Assembly: GCA_001695595.3 (NCBI GenBank)
Contig: MBPM02000019.1
Location: 496,001 to 560,000, forward strand
Source of the DNA: Plasmopara viticola
Lineage: Eukaryota; Oomycota; Peronosporomycetes; Peronosporales; Peronosporaceae
Length of the DNA: 64,000 nucleotides
Direction of reading: 5' to 3'
The notes beneath the pieces were generated by a model, which was not told where the DNA came from, searched no databases, and saw only the letters and a list, made by a program, of their open reading frames with translations. Both the position numbers and the translations under genes were made by a program. Below are positions 38,040 through 49,140 of this stretch, piece after piece (the first letter of the stretch is position 1; each line of letters begins with the position of its first letter).

Positions 38040-38460
38040 TAATTAATATCACATAATAGTTCGAGTGAGTGCGGTTGCTGAGCTTAAAGAAGACAAGGTT
38101 TTTTGAGCTCTTTCCTTTGTGAGCGAGCGATGGTGCTGAAAGTGCATCTCGCTGCTGTTAAGAAAAAAAGCAGTTCTGCTCTTATCGCTTTAAAGAGATT
38201 GCTTACCGATTTGCATCGACGTTTGTAAGGCTCAGAACGCGTTGATTTCGTAAAGTAGCTCCGATGCATCGGTATGATACCGGCCATAAAGAAAACGTAA
38301 GTGCCGCTAACAAAGTACAAAATGATTTGAATTGCTGTGCCTGATGTAGAGGCATATTCCGTTGCATTGAGTTTAGCAACACGGTTTTAGAGCCCCTTCC
38401 ATTCAAAACTTCCATCCACCGCTTTTCTTCGCTTGTACTTGATATCATATTTGTTGACAC
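38040..38460 (-). CDS. Possible small single-pass membrane protein
   Basis: Two overlapping minus-strand frames (38203-38460 and 38084-38320) each cover part of what may be one small gene. The first supplies a start (MSTNMISSTSEEKRWMEVL). The second supplies a convincing membrane helix (IQIILYFVSGTYVFFMAGII) and a basic tail. They differ by one base; one additional A in the A4 run near 38390 would join them. A GTAAGC donor near 38213 may start an intron. I do not recognise the protein. It lies 32 bp or more upstream of the WD40 gene on the same strand. Confidence 0.3.
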
Positions 38461-39110
38461 GTAAATTTCAGAGCACCATGTCTCGACTTCCTCGTGTTTA
38501 GTTGTGTAAATTTATTCTAACGACGCAGTTCGTTGTCCATATCGCACGTGATGTTTTTATTGAAAACTTTTTTTGTAGCTAAACCTTTCGTAGCAAGGCG
38601 TAAAAATGGATTAGTTGTCAACCTTCATAACTAAAGTCATGAGCTATCCATGGCCAGGACTTTCGAGGAACGATCGTTAAGTGCTTGCTTGATTCTCACT
38701 GATTTCACCGTTTCAACTCATGACGACTACGCTCTAAAGATTGCCTCTGCACTCTTTCAAAACCTACTTCATCCTTCCTGCGCTGGTCTAAGTCTTCTTG
38801 AGGGCATCATATTCACAACAAATATTGTCTTGCCGACCAAAGACTCGTGCGGACGTATTGATATACTTGTAAATGCAATTAAGCGTTTGTTTCAGTCGCC
38901 AACCTTGTCTTGAATCTTGCTGCCCTGTGATCTATCCCGAGTATACAAGTATGCTCTGTATTTCTGGGAGAACGTTGTTATAGCAGAATATTTTATAGGT
39001 AATAACATAACAATCTAACAATTTAGATTCTTAGTTTGTATTTTTCCCCTTTAGTTTGTTGTATCGTTCCTCCTCTAAGTGGCCCGTAGATTATAGCTTG
39101 TCATACATAC
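38461..39110. other. No supportable gene
   Basis: An 87-codon plus-strand frame at 38650-38913 has no recognisable motif. Otherwise AT-rich intergenic DNA. Confidence 0.5.
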
Positions 39111-41353
39111 TTATTGTATAGATATTGAACAGCGCAACAAAGGATGACGTCCTTCTTCTGCTAACTTTAGCTGGTTGCGCACGCGATCGCCTTTTGCGAT
39201 GGAGGAGGCTAACTTGCCACGATAATTTTTTTGGCGAACCGTTTTGACTACCTCCTCAGCATGTATTTTGTCTCGCTGAGATGACTTTGCTTCCAAAAGC
39301 GCGATCACAGCATCAAAATTGTTTCTTCGTGCCGCCCTAAGTCAGGACAAAGCTCAATATTAGCCCGAAATGTAGTGACCCATTTCAATAGAGAGCAGCT
39401 TACCAATGAAATGGAGTGTCTCCAGCACTATCTGTGACATTGATTGGAAGGCCATGCTCAAGCAGAATGCGAATCTAGCAGCACAACCGTCACTAAGCAT
39501 GAGGCACTGACGATTTTAACACGTACATGGCTACGTACAACACGTGCATGGCCTCGTCGAGCTGCGTCGTGGAGCAGTGAAGACCGATTGTAAAGGCTGT
39601 CAATGCCGTCAATTAAAGCACCTTCCTCTAAGAAGTACCTCACTAGGTGCTTCGGTAATACAGAATATTAGATTTGAAGCTTCAGCGTAACGTTATTGAT
39701 ATCCCTTACCTCATGACCCCACCAGCAAGCGATGCCAATCAAAGTCTCACCAAAATTCGACCGAGCTACTTGGATAACAAAATCGTTGCCACATCGTCGA
39801 GCCCGCTGCTTTTCCGCTGCAACAACTATTGCGATGACCTCAACCGGGTATCCTTCCTTAGTCGCCTCCCATATTGACAGATTTGACAGGTCCAATTCGC
39901 CACTTAGATGACTATGAGAATCAATCTCGCGGTTTAAACACCGTTTCACTTTCACGTCTTCACTAAGAGCAGCAACTTGTACCTCTTTATTTCTCAGGTC
40001 CAAGCCTTTCTGCCAGAACTTCTGACATTCAGTTAACAAATAGTCGCCAACTATGCTGTGTCGCTGTCTCTGTGCCAGCCGATAAGCCAACAGGTCTTCT
40101 TCACTCATTCGCAAACTCTCCGTCTTGTTAACTTCAGTGGCTTGATACCCACCAAGTAGGTGCGTCTTCTTACTCAACGCTTGCTCAACTTCATGAAACG
40201 CAGCAAGTGCAGCGGCAACCGATGGATGCCAATCTTCATAACATTTGCCGGCTGGAGAAGTGGATCCATTGTTGAACTCAGTAGACCCCATTGATTGACG
40301 GAAAAGAGTATCGGCGCGCTGAAAAAGCTGACGAATACCGTTGTCATGAGCAATTGTTAGCAAGCAAGAGTCTTTCCAACTTGCAAATGTTGTGCAGGCA
40401 GCATTAATCCGAGCAACATCTAGATCTAAAAAGTAGCTATTCATCAGCAGAATACCACGCAAGAGCGTTAGACACTCAGAGCGCATCTCAGCAAATGCTC
40501 TATGGCAATACTCGGCACGAGCAATGCGAGTGGCAACACATTCCGCTAGCAGAACATTACTTCCTCTGGATTCTAGCAATACAGTGTGCTTTTTGATGCT
40601 CTGAAGGGTATTTTTCCATTCCGTGATTAAAATGACCAAATGTGGAAATTGCTGCTCTTCTGCGGTTGACACGGGAGTACGAGCATCAATTTTGCTTTGA
40701 ACTTCAGCTAACACTTGCTTAAGTTGCCTAAGTTTAAATTCTATCGATTTTGAGTCAGTGAGCGCACGCAAATTCATTCGCTTTTTTGCGACATCATTGG
40801 CTGCGATTCGCTTTCTAACTGCGCACTGAATGGATAGCGCAGCAAGGTCCCGCTTGCTACCGTCAGACGGCAACATCACACACTCCGCTGGCTTCTCCCA
40901 CGTGATAATATCAGTCCCAGTATGGCGGTAGTATACTTTTCTCGACCGAGGATCAAAGTACTTGCACCATTGCGACGGTCTGTTTAAGGTCAGTCCTTCA
41001 AGCACAGACGGTTTGTATACATGTTGTAGCTTTTTCTTTAGCTTTGCCTCTACCTTCTCTTCAGCTGCAAGCTGTTTCGCACGATCTCGTGCTTTTTTAG
41101 CACGAAATGCACTTTGAATTTTGACTGCTCGAGCACTGCGTTCATTGATCACTCCAGCCAGGTAATCATCATGTTTCTTCCACTTAAAATCGCTTGTTTC
41201 GCTGTTCAAGTGATATTTAGATCCCGTGGTGGGTTCGAATTGTTCCGTCCACTTGCGTGCCTCCTCCAGCTTTTTGCGATCCTTATGGCCGCGGTACAAG
41301 CTCTGGATCGAAATGGATGCACTTATCTGCTGCTGAGGCACCACATCCTTCAT
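39111..41353 (-). CDS. IQ / WW / ankyrin-repeat protein
   Basis: Four exons: 41353-39710, 39649-39539, 39474-39404 and 39336-39111, giving 683 residues. All introns are about 60-67 bp; the first uses an AAG acceptor. IQ motifs, which bind calmodulin-like proteins, are seen at about residues 13-30 (SIQSLYRGHKDRKK), 76-92 (KIQSAFRAKKARDR) and 170-186 (SIQCAVRKRIAA). A WW-like domain (WCKYFDPRSRKVYYRHTGTD) lies at about 127-152, and a degenerate second one (WTEQFEPTTGSKYHLN) near 35-60. The middle is helical. At least three ankyrin repeats end the protein, across the exon joins (GHEHLVRYFLEEGA, LLHDAARRGHARVV, TPFHWAARRNNFDAV). A calmodulin-regulated scaffold is likely; its specific role is unknown. 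Confidence 0.85.
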
Positions 41354-41945
41354 TTTGTTGTTCTAGTTTGAGAATTTAAAGGTACAGATAAAGCATTAGT
41401 GCCGACGTGCTTAGTTGTGGCGTCTCATTTACGAAACGTAGGAATTTAATTTTTCATTCTTTTCCAACGGTACTAATTCCTGTACCCATTTGATAACTAC
41501 TCATAAAATTGATATGTTGTCAAGCAGTGTGCCTTTGAAATCGTAAAATAATAGTTTTGGCATGTCCTTCCTTAGCAGCACCTACACATCGATCATGTGC
41601 TTTGCAATAGATGAATAGCGCCACATATATAGATTTTGCAGAATTGGTATTATGCTAAATACATGAAAGCTCCACACTCTTATATATATAGTAGTTTGTA
41701 TTTTCTGATAAGCCGAATTTACTTACTGTCAATAAAATTTTATTATTACTATATGGGTAGTAATTGACTTGGTTTCCGGTTCAGGCTAACCGGTCAGCCT
41801 TTTGCTAATTTTCGGTAGACTGTACTTGTACTTAAAATTTGTATGCGCGAGTCATTGACAGCTCATTTGTATCTTGGTATTTGAAACCAACCATTTGTCG
41901 CAAGCGTCTTCCTTTTCATTCGCATTCGCTTATCGCCAAGTCAAT
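41354..41945. other. Divergent intergenic region
   Basis: 592 bp separates the start codons of the IQ/ankyrin gene (minus) and the uL15 gene (plus), so both promoters lie here. It is AT-rich, with short TA runs near 41680. Confidence 0.6.
41911..41930 (+). promoter_or_regulatory. Initiator-like element of the uL15 gene
   Basis: TTTTCATTCGCATTCGC lies 20-35 bp before the ATG. It resembles the oomycete core initiator (TCATTYYNCAWT), known in this group to mark transcription start sites. The pyrimidine-rich context also fits ribosomal protein genes. Confidence 0.5.
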
Positions 41946-42573
41946 ATGGTAAGACAAGTTGCGATCAACTTGATAGTGTTTTGCTGCTAAATTCACACAA
42001 GAGACTCGAATACTTAGACGATTGGATAACATGTCAACTTCGTCTTGAGAGTTGTGATGAGAGCGTACAATTATTTATGAGCATGGGAGATTGACAGGCC
42101 GTGTGTTATGTGTGCTTGTGCCTGCTCAGCCGTCCCGTTTTTCCAAGAACCGCAAGAAACGTGGACACGTCAGCGCCGGCCATGGTCGTATCGGCAAGCA
42201 CCGTAAGCATCCAGGTGGTCGTGGTAACGCCGGTGGTCAACACCACCACCGTATCTTGATGGACAAGTTCCACCCTGGTTACTTTGGCAAGGTTGGTATG
42301 CGCCACTTCCACCTGCTCCGCAACCGCACGCATTGCCCGACGGTAAACGTGGAGCGTTTGTGGACTTTGGTATCAGAAAAGACCAAAGAACAGGCCGAAA
42401 AGGCGAAGGACGGCAAGGCTCCCATTATTGACGTAACTAAGGCTGGCTTTTTTAAGGTGCTTGGCAAGGGTCGCCTTCCAGAAGTGCCTCTAATCGTCAA
42501 AGCCAAATTTTTTTCGGCTGAGGCGGAAAAAAAGATTAAAGCCGCTGGCGGTGCTTGCCTTCTGACCGCATAA
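41946..42573 (+). CDS. RPL27A: 60S ribosomal protein uL15 (L27a)
   Basis: Structural protein of the large cytosolic ribosomal subunit. The first exon is the ATG alone (41946-41948). Then follow a 181 bp intron (41949-42129, GTAAGA...CTCAG) and one long exon (42130-42573), for 148 residues, the family's normal length. The protein opens [20 protein letters not shown] and contains the hallmark [20 protein letters not shown], then [14 protein letters not shown] and [10 protein letters not shown]. An ATG isolated by an intron is common in ribosomal protein genes. An apparent ATG at 42091 lies inside the intron and is not the start. Confidence 0.95.
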
Positions 42574-43151
42574 GCAAATTTATGGTATGACGTAGCGGTG
42601 GGGCGAAGCAATAATGAAATTCACATTGAAAATGTAAATGTTATCTTTCGATGCTGCTTATGTTTTCCATGAAATGAAGCGTGTCAAACATAAGCATTCC
42701 ACTCTCCAAGACGACCATGACACGCAATCACAGCGAAGGATAGCGTTCGGTGAATAGACTTGTGGTTCCCTTTAGTCTTTTTTTGGTGGCTGTATAGCCC
42801 ACATCTGCTTCGCAGCCAATGTCGTGGACCGTGACTTAATAGCAGTGGAAAGCGTCTGTAGCTATAGATTTTCATATAAAATGTCCTTTTTTCTATACTG
42901 CATGTATCAGCACTTCTTTTCGGCCTGTGTGGCCGCAACATTGCTAAGAAAGCGATAAGACAACTGCACCTCGGATCTTATTTGCCACTTCTTGCTGCTT
43001 GCAATTACATGTTTCAGCTGGGCGTTTCAGAAGTCAAACCTGCCGCCTTCTTAACGCCGCGACATTAGACTAGACAAAGCAGATTCGTCATTTTAAAATT
43101 GCCCTATCTATTCAGCCAATCAAGTAGTGGTAATCGTCCCTAGCGCAAACG
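42574..43151. other. No gene seen
   Basis: Intergenic; only chance frames. Holds the uL15 3' region and probably the SIS gene promoter. Confidence 0.5.
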
Positions 43152-44313
43152 ATGCTTTCGCGCTACCTGCGAAGGCGCATTTCCAGACGCTGTGAAGTCA
43201 GATTTGCAGCTTCTACAACTCACATACCTTTATATAAAGCACACAAACGACAGAGTTCATTGTACTTACACCCGACTGCGAGCAATGAGGTAGGAGCTGC
43301 CCAACTACCACAATGCCATAGTGCACTAATTGCCATCATTAATGATTTTTTAGAAGTTAAACGGTCCTAACAGCGCGTATTTGCGATCCATATCCAGCGA
43401 CATATTTGCATTACAGGTGAAAGAACATTGTTGCTGCTGGATGCTTTGTTTAAGTATTAATCAGTTTTTTACCTATAGAACCTACTTGGTTTGCTGGCGA
43501 GCAATTCGGACGTTGCTCATAAGTTAACGCAGTTAGTCCATCGCGTGCTGCATTGTCACGATCAGCAGCACCGAGTGTTTGTTACAGGTATCGGCAAGTC
43601 AGGAACTGTGGCGCAACGTTTAGCTTCTACGCTGTCGTCAATCTCGATCAGTAGCCAAGTAGGAGACTTATCTCCGCTTTATCGGTACTGGCTAATGCTG
43701 TTGCTAACCGTAGAATTAATGTAGTGGATTCACGGAGGGGACTGGGTACATGGTGAGCTTGGCTGCTTGAAGTGCGGAGACGTGGTGCGCAAAGCTTAAA
43801 AAGGAATGTACAGCGAGATCATACTTAACTCTTGATGTTATTGTTCCAGGTGATTCTTGTATCACACAGTGGACGAACGTCGGAGCTGCTTGCACTACCA
43901 GACATGTTTCGACAAGCTGGATGTTGTGTGATGGCCGTCATTGGAGATGGCAACTCAACGCTGAGTAAACGTTGTGATTTGGTATGTCGTTAACAACGCT
44001 TATCATTTATCGGATTGCATGCTCGTTGGGTAAGATTAACATTTAACGCTTTCAACATATAGTCCACTGTTGCACCAGCGGATGATGAGGATAACTGTCC
44101 TGTCCCATCTAGAAGTATCATTGTTCAGGTATCTGGTTGAAGTCGCGCAATAAACTTTGTCCGCTAATTTCTGTGCTGAGTTAGGAAGCCATCTGCAACG
44201 CAATTGTTCAGCATCTAATCGAAAGCATGGCTGATAGTGCGAGACATTTAAGAGAAAACCATCCTGCGGGCGCTATTGCTGAACGGACCGTGCGTGCTCC
44301 AGCTTGTTCGTAG
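43152..44313 (+). CDS. SIS-domain sugar-phosphate isomerase-like protein (KdsD/GutQ type)
   Basis: Clear exons are 43479-43658, 43725-43784, 43850-43981, 44063-44128 and 44185-44313, all phase 0, with introns of 56-81 bp. A likely first exon at 43152-43289 (MLSRYLRRRISRRCEVRF, basic and possibly a mitochondrial presequence) joins through a 189 bp intron that I could not verify. SIS-domain motifs appear in order: VFVTGIGKSGTVAQRLAS, IHGGDWVHGELGCL, VILVSHSGRTSELLALP and NHPAGAI. The family includes arabinose-5-phosphate isomerases (ribulose-5-P to arabinose-5-P). No CBS domains follow, so this is the short form. Substrate is unproven. A coding-like stretch at 44340-44470 in another phase may be a missed tail. 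Confidence 0.75.
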
Positions 44314-45318
44314 GTTTAATAGCCGCGTATGGACTGATTTACGAGCATATCGATTCAGACCGAGAAGCTATTGAGCAAAAGTGCGCACTTCGTCAATCGT
44401 TTCAGAAGGTTATTAAAACACCAGATTTAATGTTTACAGATTCCCCAGTACACGCATTAACACTTGCTTCATGAAACAATACTCTGCGTAAGATATATTC
44501 TTCTCGTCATCGTCAACACGCTCAATCTATGTGCAACTTGGAGTCGACCCTGTGGCTCGAGTTCGAGGAGGTTTACTAAGGATAGCAACTTGCAATTAGC
44601 AACTCGAGATAGCTCACTAAAGCGGGGTGGCCAATTATTTCAAAAAGTGTGACTGCCTCACCAACTCGATAGTTCAATGGTGCTATAATGGGTATAAACC
44701 CGGTCCCAAAAATGGTTCAAACTTAGACAGGCGTGTGGGTTTCGGTTGCTTGTCTCTTAGCATAAAGCTGTCCGCGACGGGAAAAGCCTACCAGCTTGTG
44801 ATCACGATGGTTTTGAACGATGCTGGTGTGCTTGTGCAACCCTCGTAACTCCTGATGGCGACGGTATTGCTTTATTCGACGACTCCTGACAAGTGACCAT
44901 GAACGTGTCTGCATCTTCGAATCCGTGCGCGAGATATTAAAGCTTTTTGAATGTAGAATTTTCACATTACAAGGTTCAAAGCACACATATTCCTTCAGGT
45001 TTTAGATCCTTGGTTATACTTTTTGACATTGAAGAAACGAAGCATCGTTTTTGATCAATGTGCAAACAGACTTTCTGGAAGTGATGACCAAATTTTAAAA
45101 ATCTTTTATTTTATCGCAAAATCTACCTAACGAAGATCGTGATCTTGTCTGCTTGTTAATGGCTTTTTCTTTAAGTTTTCGGCAACTTTACAAGTAAAGT
45201 ACACTTTGAGCATGACGTCTAACAAGCGTTCGACAAGATAACAATGCTCACCATCGGTGTTGTATATATCTTTTGCCATCAACACTTTACAAAAAAATGA
45301 AACTGCGGTCGCAATTGG
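44314..45318. other. No supportable gene
   Basis: Apart from the possible tail to 44472, only short frames occur. The stretch ends at the 3' end of the kinase gene. Confidence 0.45.
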
Positions 45319-46557
45319 TTACTTATGTGCTCTTACAGAAAACAACTGCACTTGTCGATTTTCCTGTAATGCCATTGCCACTTCATAAGCAGAGGGCCGC
45401 TCCTTTGGATTTACACGTAGCAGTTGCTTGATAATAGCGCCGATAAGTGGCGGGATGGAGATAAAATTGACGCATAAATGACACGTTTTGGGACTGCAAG
45501 CTGCATCAATATGGCTAAATACTTCCCGCCGCCAGTTTGTGTTAGACAGCAGATAAGTCGGTCCTCCACGGAAGCCCCACACAACGCACTGTACCAGCTG
45601 TATTGAACACATTTAGGTCAGTCTACAACTCACACCATTTTAATTTTTTTTCGCACAGCTTACAATCACTCCGGCTGCCCACATATCTGCCGCCGCACCA
45701 TCAAAGCTTGGTCTAGGCGTTGGCATCCTTTGATGCGATCTTACTTCAGGCGACACAAACAATGGTTTACACTTGATGTTGGCAAACCCAGCACCCACAA
45801 GCCCTCTATTATCCATAATTTGACTACTTCCCAGATCAATTATCCTCGGACATTTTCGTACATCCACCGCCACATTGTACACGTCAAGATCTAAGTGCGC
45901 TACACTCTGCGCATGCAAATACGTCAGCGCTCTTACAATTCCTTTAAAAATCTCAATTCCCTCAAGCATCCAGTCGTGACCAGAGCCTCGATACACATAG
46001 GAAATACACTCTAGCTTGGTTGGAGCTGCACCGTGTTCCTGCGCGAACTCTTGCAAGTGTCTGATGACTAATTGGTGCACTTGACGATGGGCGTAGGCCT
46101 GCAGACTGCCATTGGCCACATATTCAGTGGCCACATATTGATTATAAATGTCACTGGCATATTCCCAGCGGATCATATATTCATTGGCTAGCGGTGCGTC
46201 AAGTCCGCCCATCTGGAGCTGTCCCATGACGCGGATTTCGCTCTCCACGTCGTCGTGTTGCAATAGAACTTGTGCTCGGTCCATGATTTTGAGTGCTACG
46301 GGAATTTGTAGAGTGGCAGCCTGGTCGACGTTGAAATAGACACCAGCAAGAACAAGGCCACAGCGACAGACAGCTAGTTGCCGCTCGCGCCGACGCAGGG
46401 CAATGACTCCGAGCTTAGAATCCCAAACGAGATAGATTTTGGGCACACGCATGGAGAATGGTCGACTACGTGCAGACACAGCGGGATGGCTCACGGTCTC
46501 GAAGGGAGGATGGTCGCCATATTTTGGGTATTGCGTCGTCACGAACCACACGTCCAT
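45319..46557 (-). CDS. Divergent protein kinase
   Basis: Two exons, 46557-45664 and 45597-45319, with a 66 bp phase-0 intron, give 390 residues. The start is set at an internal ATG (46557); the frame opens upstream to 46734, but that would overlap the neighbouring AAA gene. Kinase features: VALK (Lys90), catalytic loop HLDLDVYNVAVD (Asp223, Asn228), IIDLGSSQ in place of DFG (Asp241), SPEVR for APE, and DMWAAGVI. The C-lobe ends RVNPKERPSAYEV. The glycine loop is poorly conserved and HRD reads HLD. Metal-binding and catalytic aspartates are kept, so activity is plausible. Residues 1-80 are not recognised. The substrate is unknown. Confidence 0.8.
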
Positions 46558-46647
46558 GAAAAGGTATTGCAGCTGATTATGATACCATTTTGCCTTGAAT
46601 ATTGGAAAAGACTTGTTGTTAATCACAATGCTGCAATCATTCCCAAA
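46558..46647. promoter_or_regulatory. Putative bidirectional promoter
   Basis: Only 90 bp separates the chosen start codons of the minus-strand kinase and the plus-strand AAA ATPase. Both transcripts must start within or very near this interval if the starts are right. Confidence 0.45.
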
Positions 46648-48994
46648 ATGGCTACAGTTGGTGTCATTGGCGCGGAGGTCACGGCTAAAGACGAGCGGTG
46701 CATCCTCTACACTTGTGCAGTTCAAAGTGCTCATGTATACGTGCGTATTACCAGTGGATCACGCGTCGCATTTGCTCAGCTCCGGCGTCAAGCGGGCGGA
46801 TCGACGGCATCGTTTGGTCTATTGGAAGCTCTGCAGCTGTCGGAGAGGCACAACACGCTGCAAGTAGAACCTACACCGAGTGATGATACTAAGGTTGGAG
46901 AAGCCACGTGCAAGTGCACCTTTGCCATTGTAACACGTGTCCGTGTGGCTTTTCTGGACCGAAAAAGACCTCCAAATGCAGTGCTACGAGGTATGCAACA
47001 CGTTGCGAGTAGATTGCTCAACGGCGTGGTTATATGGGAAGGGAGACGGTCATCAGTAGGGTGGCTTAATTGTCAAGATGCAATCGAGTATGTAGGTGTC
47101 GAGTGGGAAGCAACAGGAACGGGATGCTGTGAGCAGCTTGGAGTTATCACGAGCGCGTCACACGTGACACTGAGTTTCAGTGGGGATGAAGCATCTGATC
47201 CTGTGTCGTTTAAATTGTTAGACTTTTATGTCCGAATAATTGCAAGTGAAGTCGGGGGGGCTGACAAGTACGCAAGGATTCTGCTGCAGAAGATTTTGCA
47301 TCGATTAGGCTCCGAGCATGGTGCAATGCAAGTGAGACCGAGTGTCGGAGCGCTGATTTGCGGTCTTCCTGGTGTCGGTAAGACCGCTCTAGCGAAGGCG
47401 ATTTGTAATTGTCTTGGCGTAAAGGTAATATTTTTAAATGCGGCGGATATTTTTCAGACGTACGTCGGTCAGTCGGAGAAGCAATTGGTCAAGATCTTTA
47501 ATAGCGCAGTAAATCAGGCACCAAGTATTTTGCTAATCGATGGAATTGAAGCTATTGCTGGCAACCGACGTGATCTTGCTAATGCTGAAAGCGCACTTGA
47601 GATTAACGTCTTAGGCGCGTTGCTGTCCTCCTTAGAAAAGTTAAAGGCGTCGAAACACAAGGTATTTGTTTTAAGTACTTCGACTAGTTCTGGAGACATG
47701 GATGCTGCAGTGCTTTCAAACGGAAGAATCGATCAAGTTGTCGTCATTGAACCTCCTACACAAACCGAACGGCTTGAGATTCTTCGCATCATGACCAAAT
47801 TATGGCAAGGCGACGAACTTGACCATAAGTTTCTGAGCCAAGTCAGTGAAAGCACAGGCGGATTTGTTGGGGCTGATCTCTTACGTCTTTGTCAAAGAGC
47901 ACTGCAAGCTTGTTTGAACGAGGCGGACGCTAAAGATGCAGTGGTTTGTCCACGACACTTTGAACAGGCGCTTGCCGAGACCTACCCGTCTGTTCTTCAA
48001 ATGCATCACGTTTCGCAAAAGCAGCAACAACCGACATCCACTTCGATTCAAAACTATGATCATTCTGACCAACACAAACCTTTCTCTAGTGTCTATGGCA
48101 TGGATGATGCGATTCAAACACTTTGTGTTTCTTTGATCGAACCACTTGAAAACTGTAGTCGATTTTTAAAGTTTGGAACCACACCACCGAAAGGGGTGCT
48201 GCTCACGGGTCCCCCCGGTTCTGGCAAAACTTATCTTGCCAATGCAGTTGCCGAAGAAGTTCGTCGTCGTGGACTCGCATCCTTTGTGTCCGTGCAATGT
48301 ACCGACTTGTTGACAAAAATCGTTGGTGACACTGAAAAAGCGCTTTCTAAACTCTTTGTCACTGCGAGAAATGCTGCGCCGTGCGTGTTATACTTTGATC
48401 AGATTGAAAGCATTGCACCCTTGCGAGGCTTTGACACTAGCACGGAGCAAACTTTTGACCGTATGCTTAGTATGCTTTTGGTTGAAATGGATGGATTTCA
48501 CACAAGCCGAACAAAGATGGCACGAAGCTTGGCAACTACCGAAGCGCGTATGGCATTTCTCAAGCAGCACGTGGTGATCCTTGCCTCCACAACGAGCAAG
48601 AAGCTCCTTGATCCTGCTATTCTTCGACCCGGGTTGGTTTGTTTTTCGTAGCAATTGGCTTTTTTAGTATGTTCGATTAATTTTGATGTCAATTCTCAGG
48701 CGTTTTGACGTTCACATCCACGTCGATTTCCCGGACGAAGATGCGAGATGTGCCATCATCAACCAAGCTTTGCAAAAAGTCTCCGTGGACTATTCTACTC
48801 ATACAATTCTTAATTCTCGGGAAGCACTTGCTAGACACATGGCTCAGCGTACGGGTGGCTTATCTGCTGCAGACGTTGGTGCTATTCTTCGCGAAGCTGC
48901 CATGGCATCGATACGCGATAATTTGGAGTGCCCGAGTATAGCTATCGAATATGTACTGCGAGCCCTAGATGAGGCTATGCTAGCGGTGCATTGA
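46648..48994 (+). CDS. Tandem AAA ATPase, AFG2B/SPATA5L1-like
   Basis: Exons 46648-48632 and 48700-48994 (67 bp intron) give 759 residues. The frame opens upstream to 46378, but the ATG at 46648 avoids overlap with the kinase. An N-terminal CDC48-like region (1-225) precedes two AAA modules. D1 has Walker A GLPGVGKT (239-246) and Walker B ILLIDG (294-299). D2 has Walker A GPPGSGKT (521-528) and Walker B VLYFDQ (580-585). The insert before the D2 sensor (about 615-640) and the PCVLYFD context resemble SPATA5L1/AFG2B, which helps 60S ribosome maturation by releasing shuttling factors. The catalytic glutamate after the Walker B aspartate is Gly in D1 and Gln in D2, so hydrolysis is doubtful. PEX1/PEX6 are less likely. 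Confidence 0.8.
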
Positions 48995-49140
48995 CATCAA
49001 CACCATTGTTCGTAAGTAAACAAGGAGATGTGATTCAAAATATTTGAGGACGCTTAGAGTAATATTATGAAAAGAGATTCTGCAATTTCACAATTTGCTA
49101 AACGTACCATTTAAGCGGTACAGTCGGGTGAATTTCTTCC

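Noticed and set aside
44640..44720. tRNA-like stretch
   Set aside because: No cloverleaf could be drawn and no B box is present.
46378..46647. N-terminal extension of the AAA ATPase frame
   Set aside because: It runs antisense through conserved kinase coding sequence; the methionine at 46648 starts the recognisable protein.
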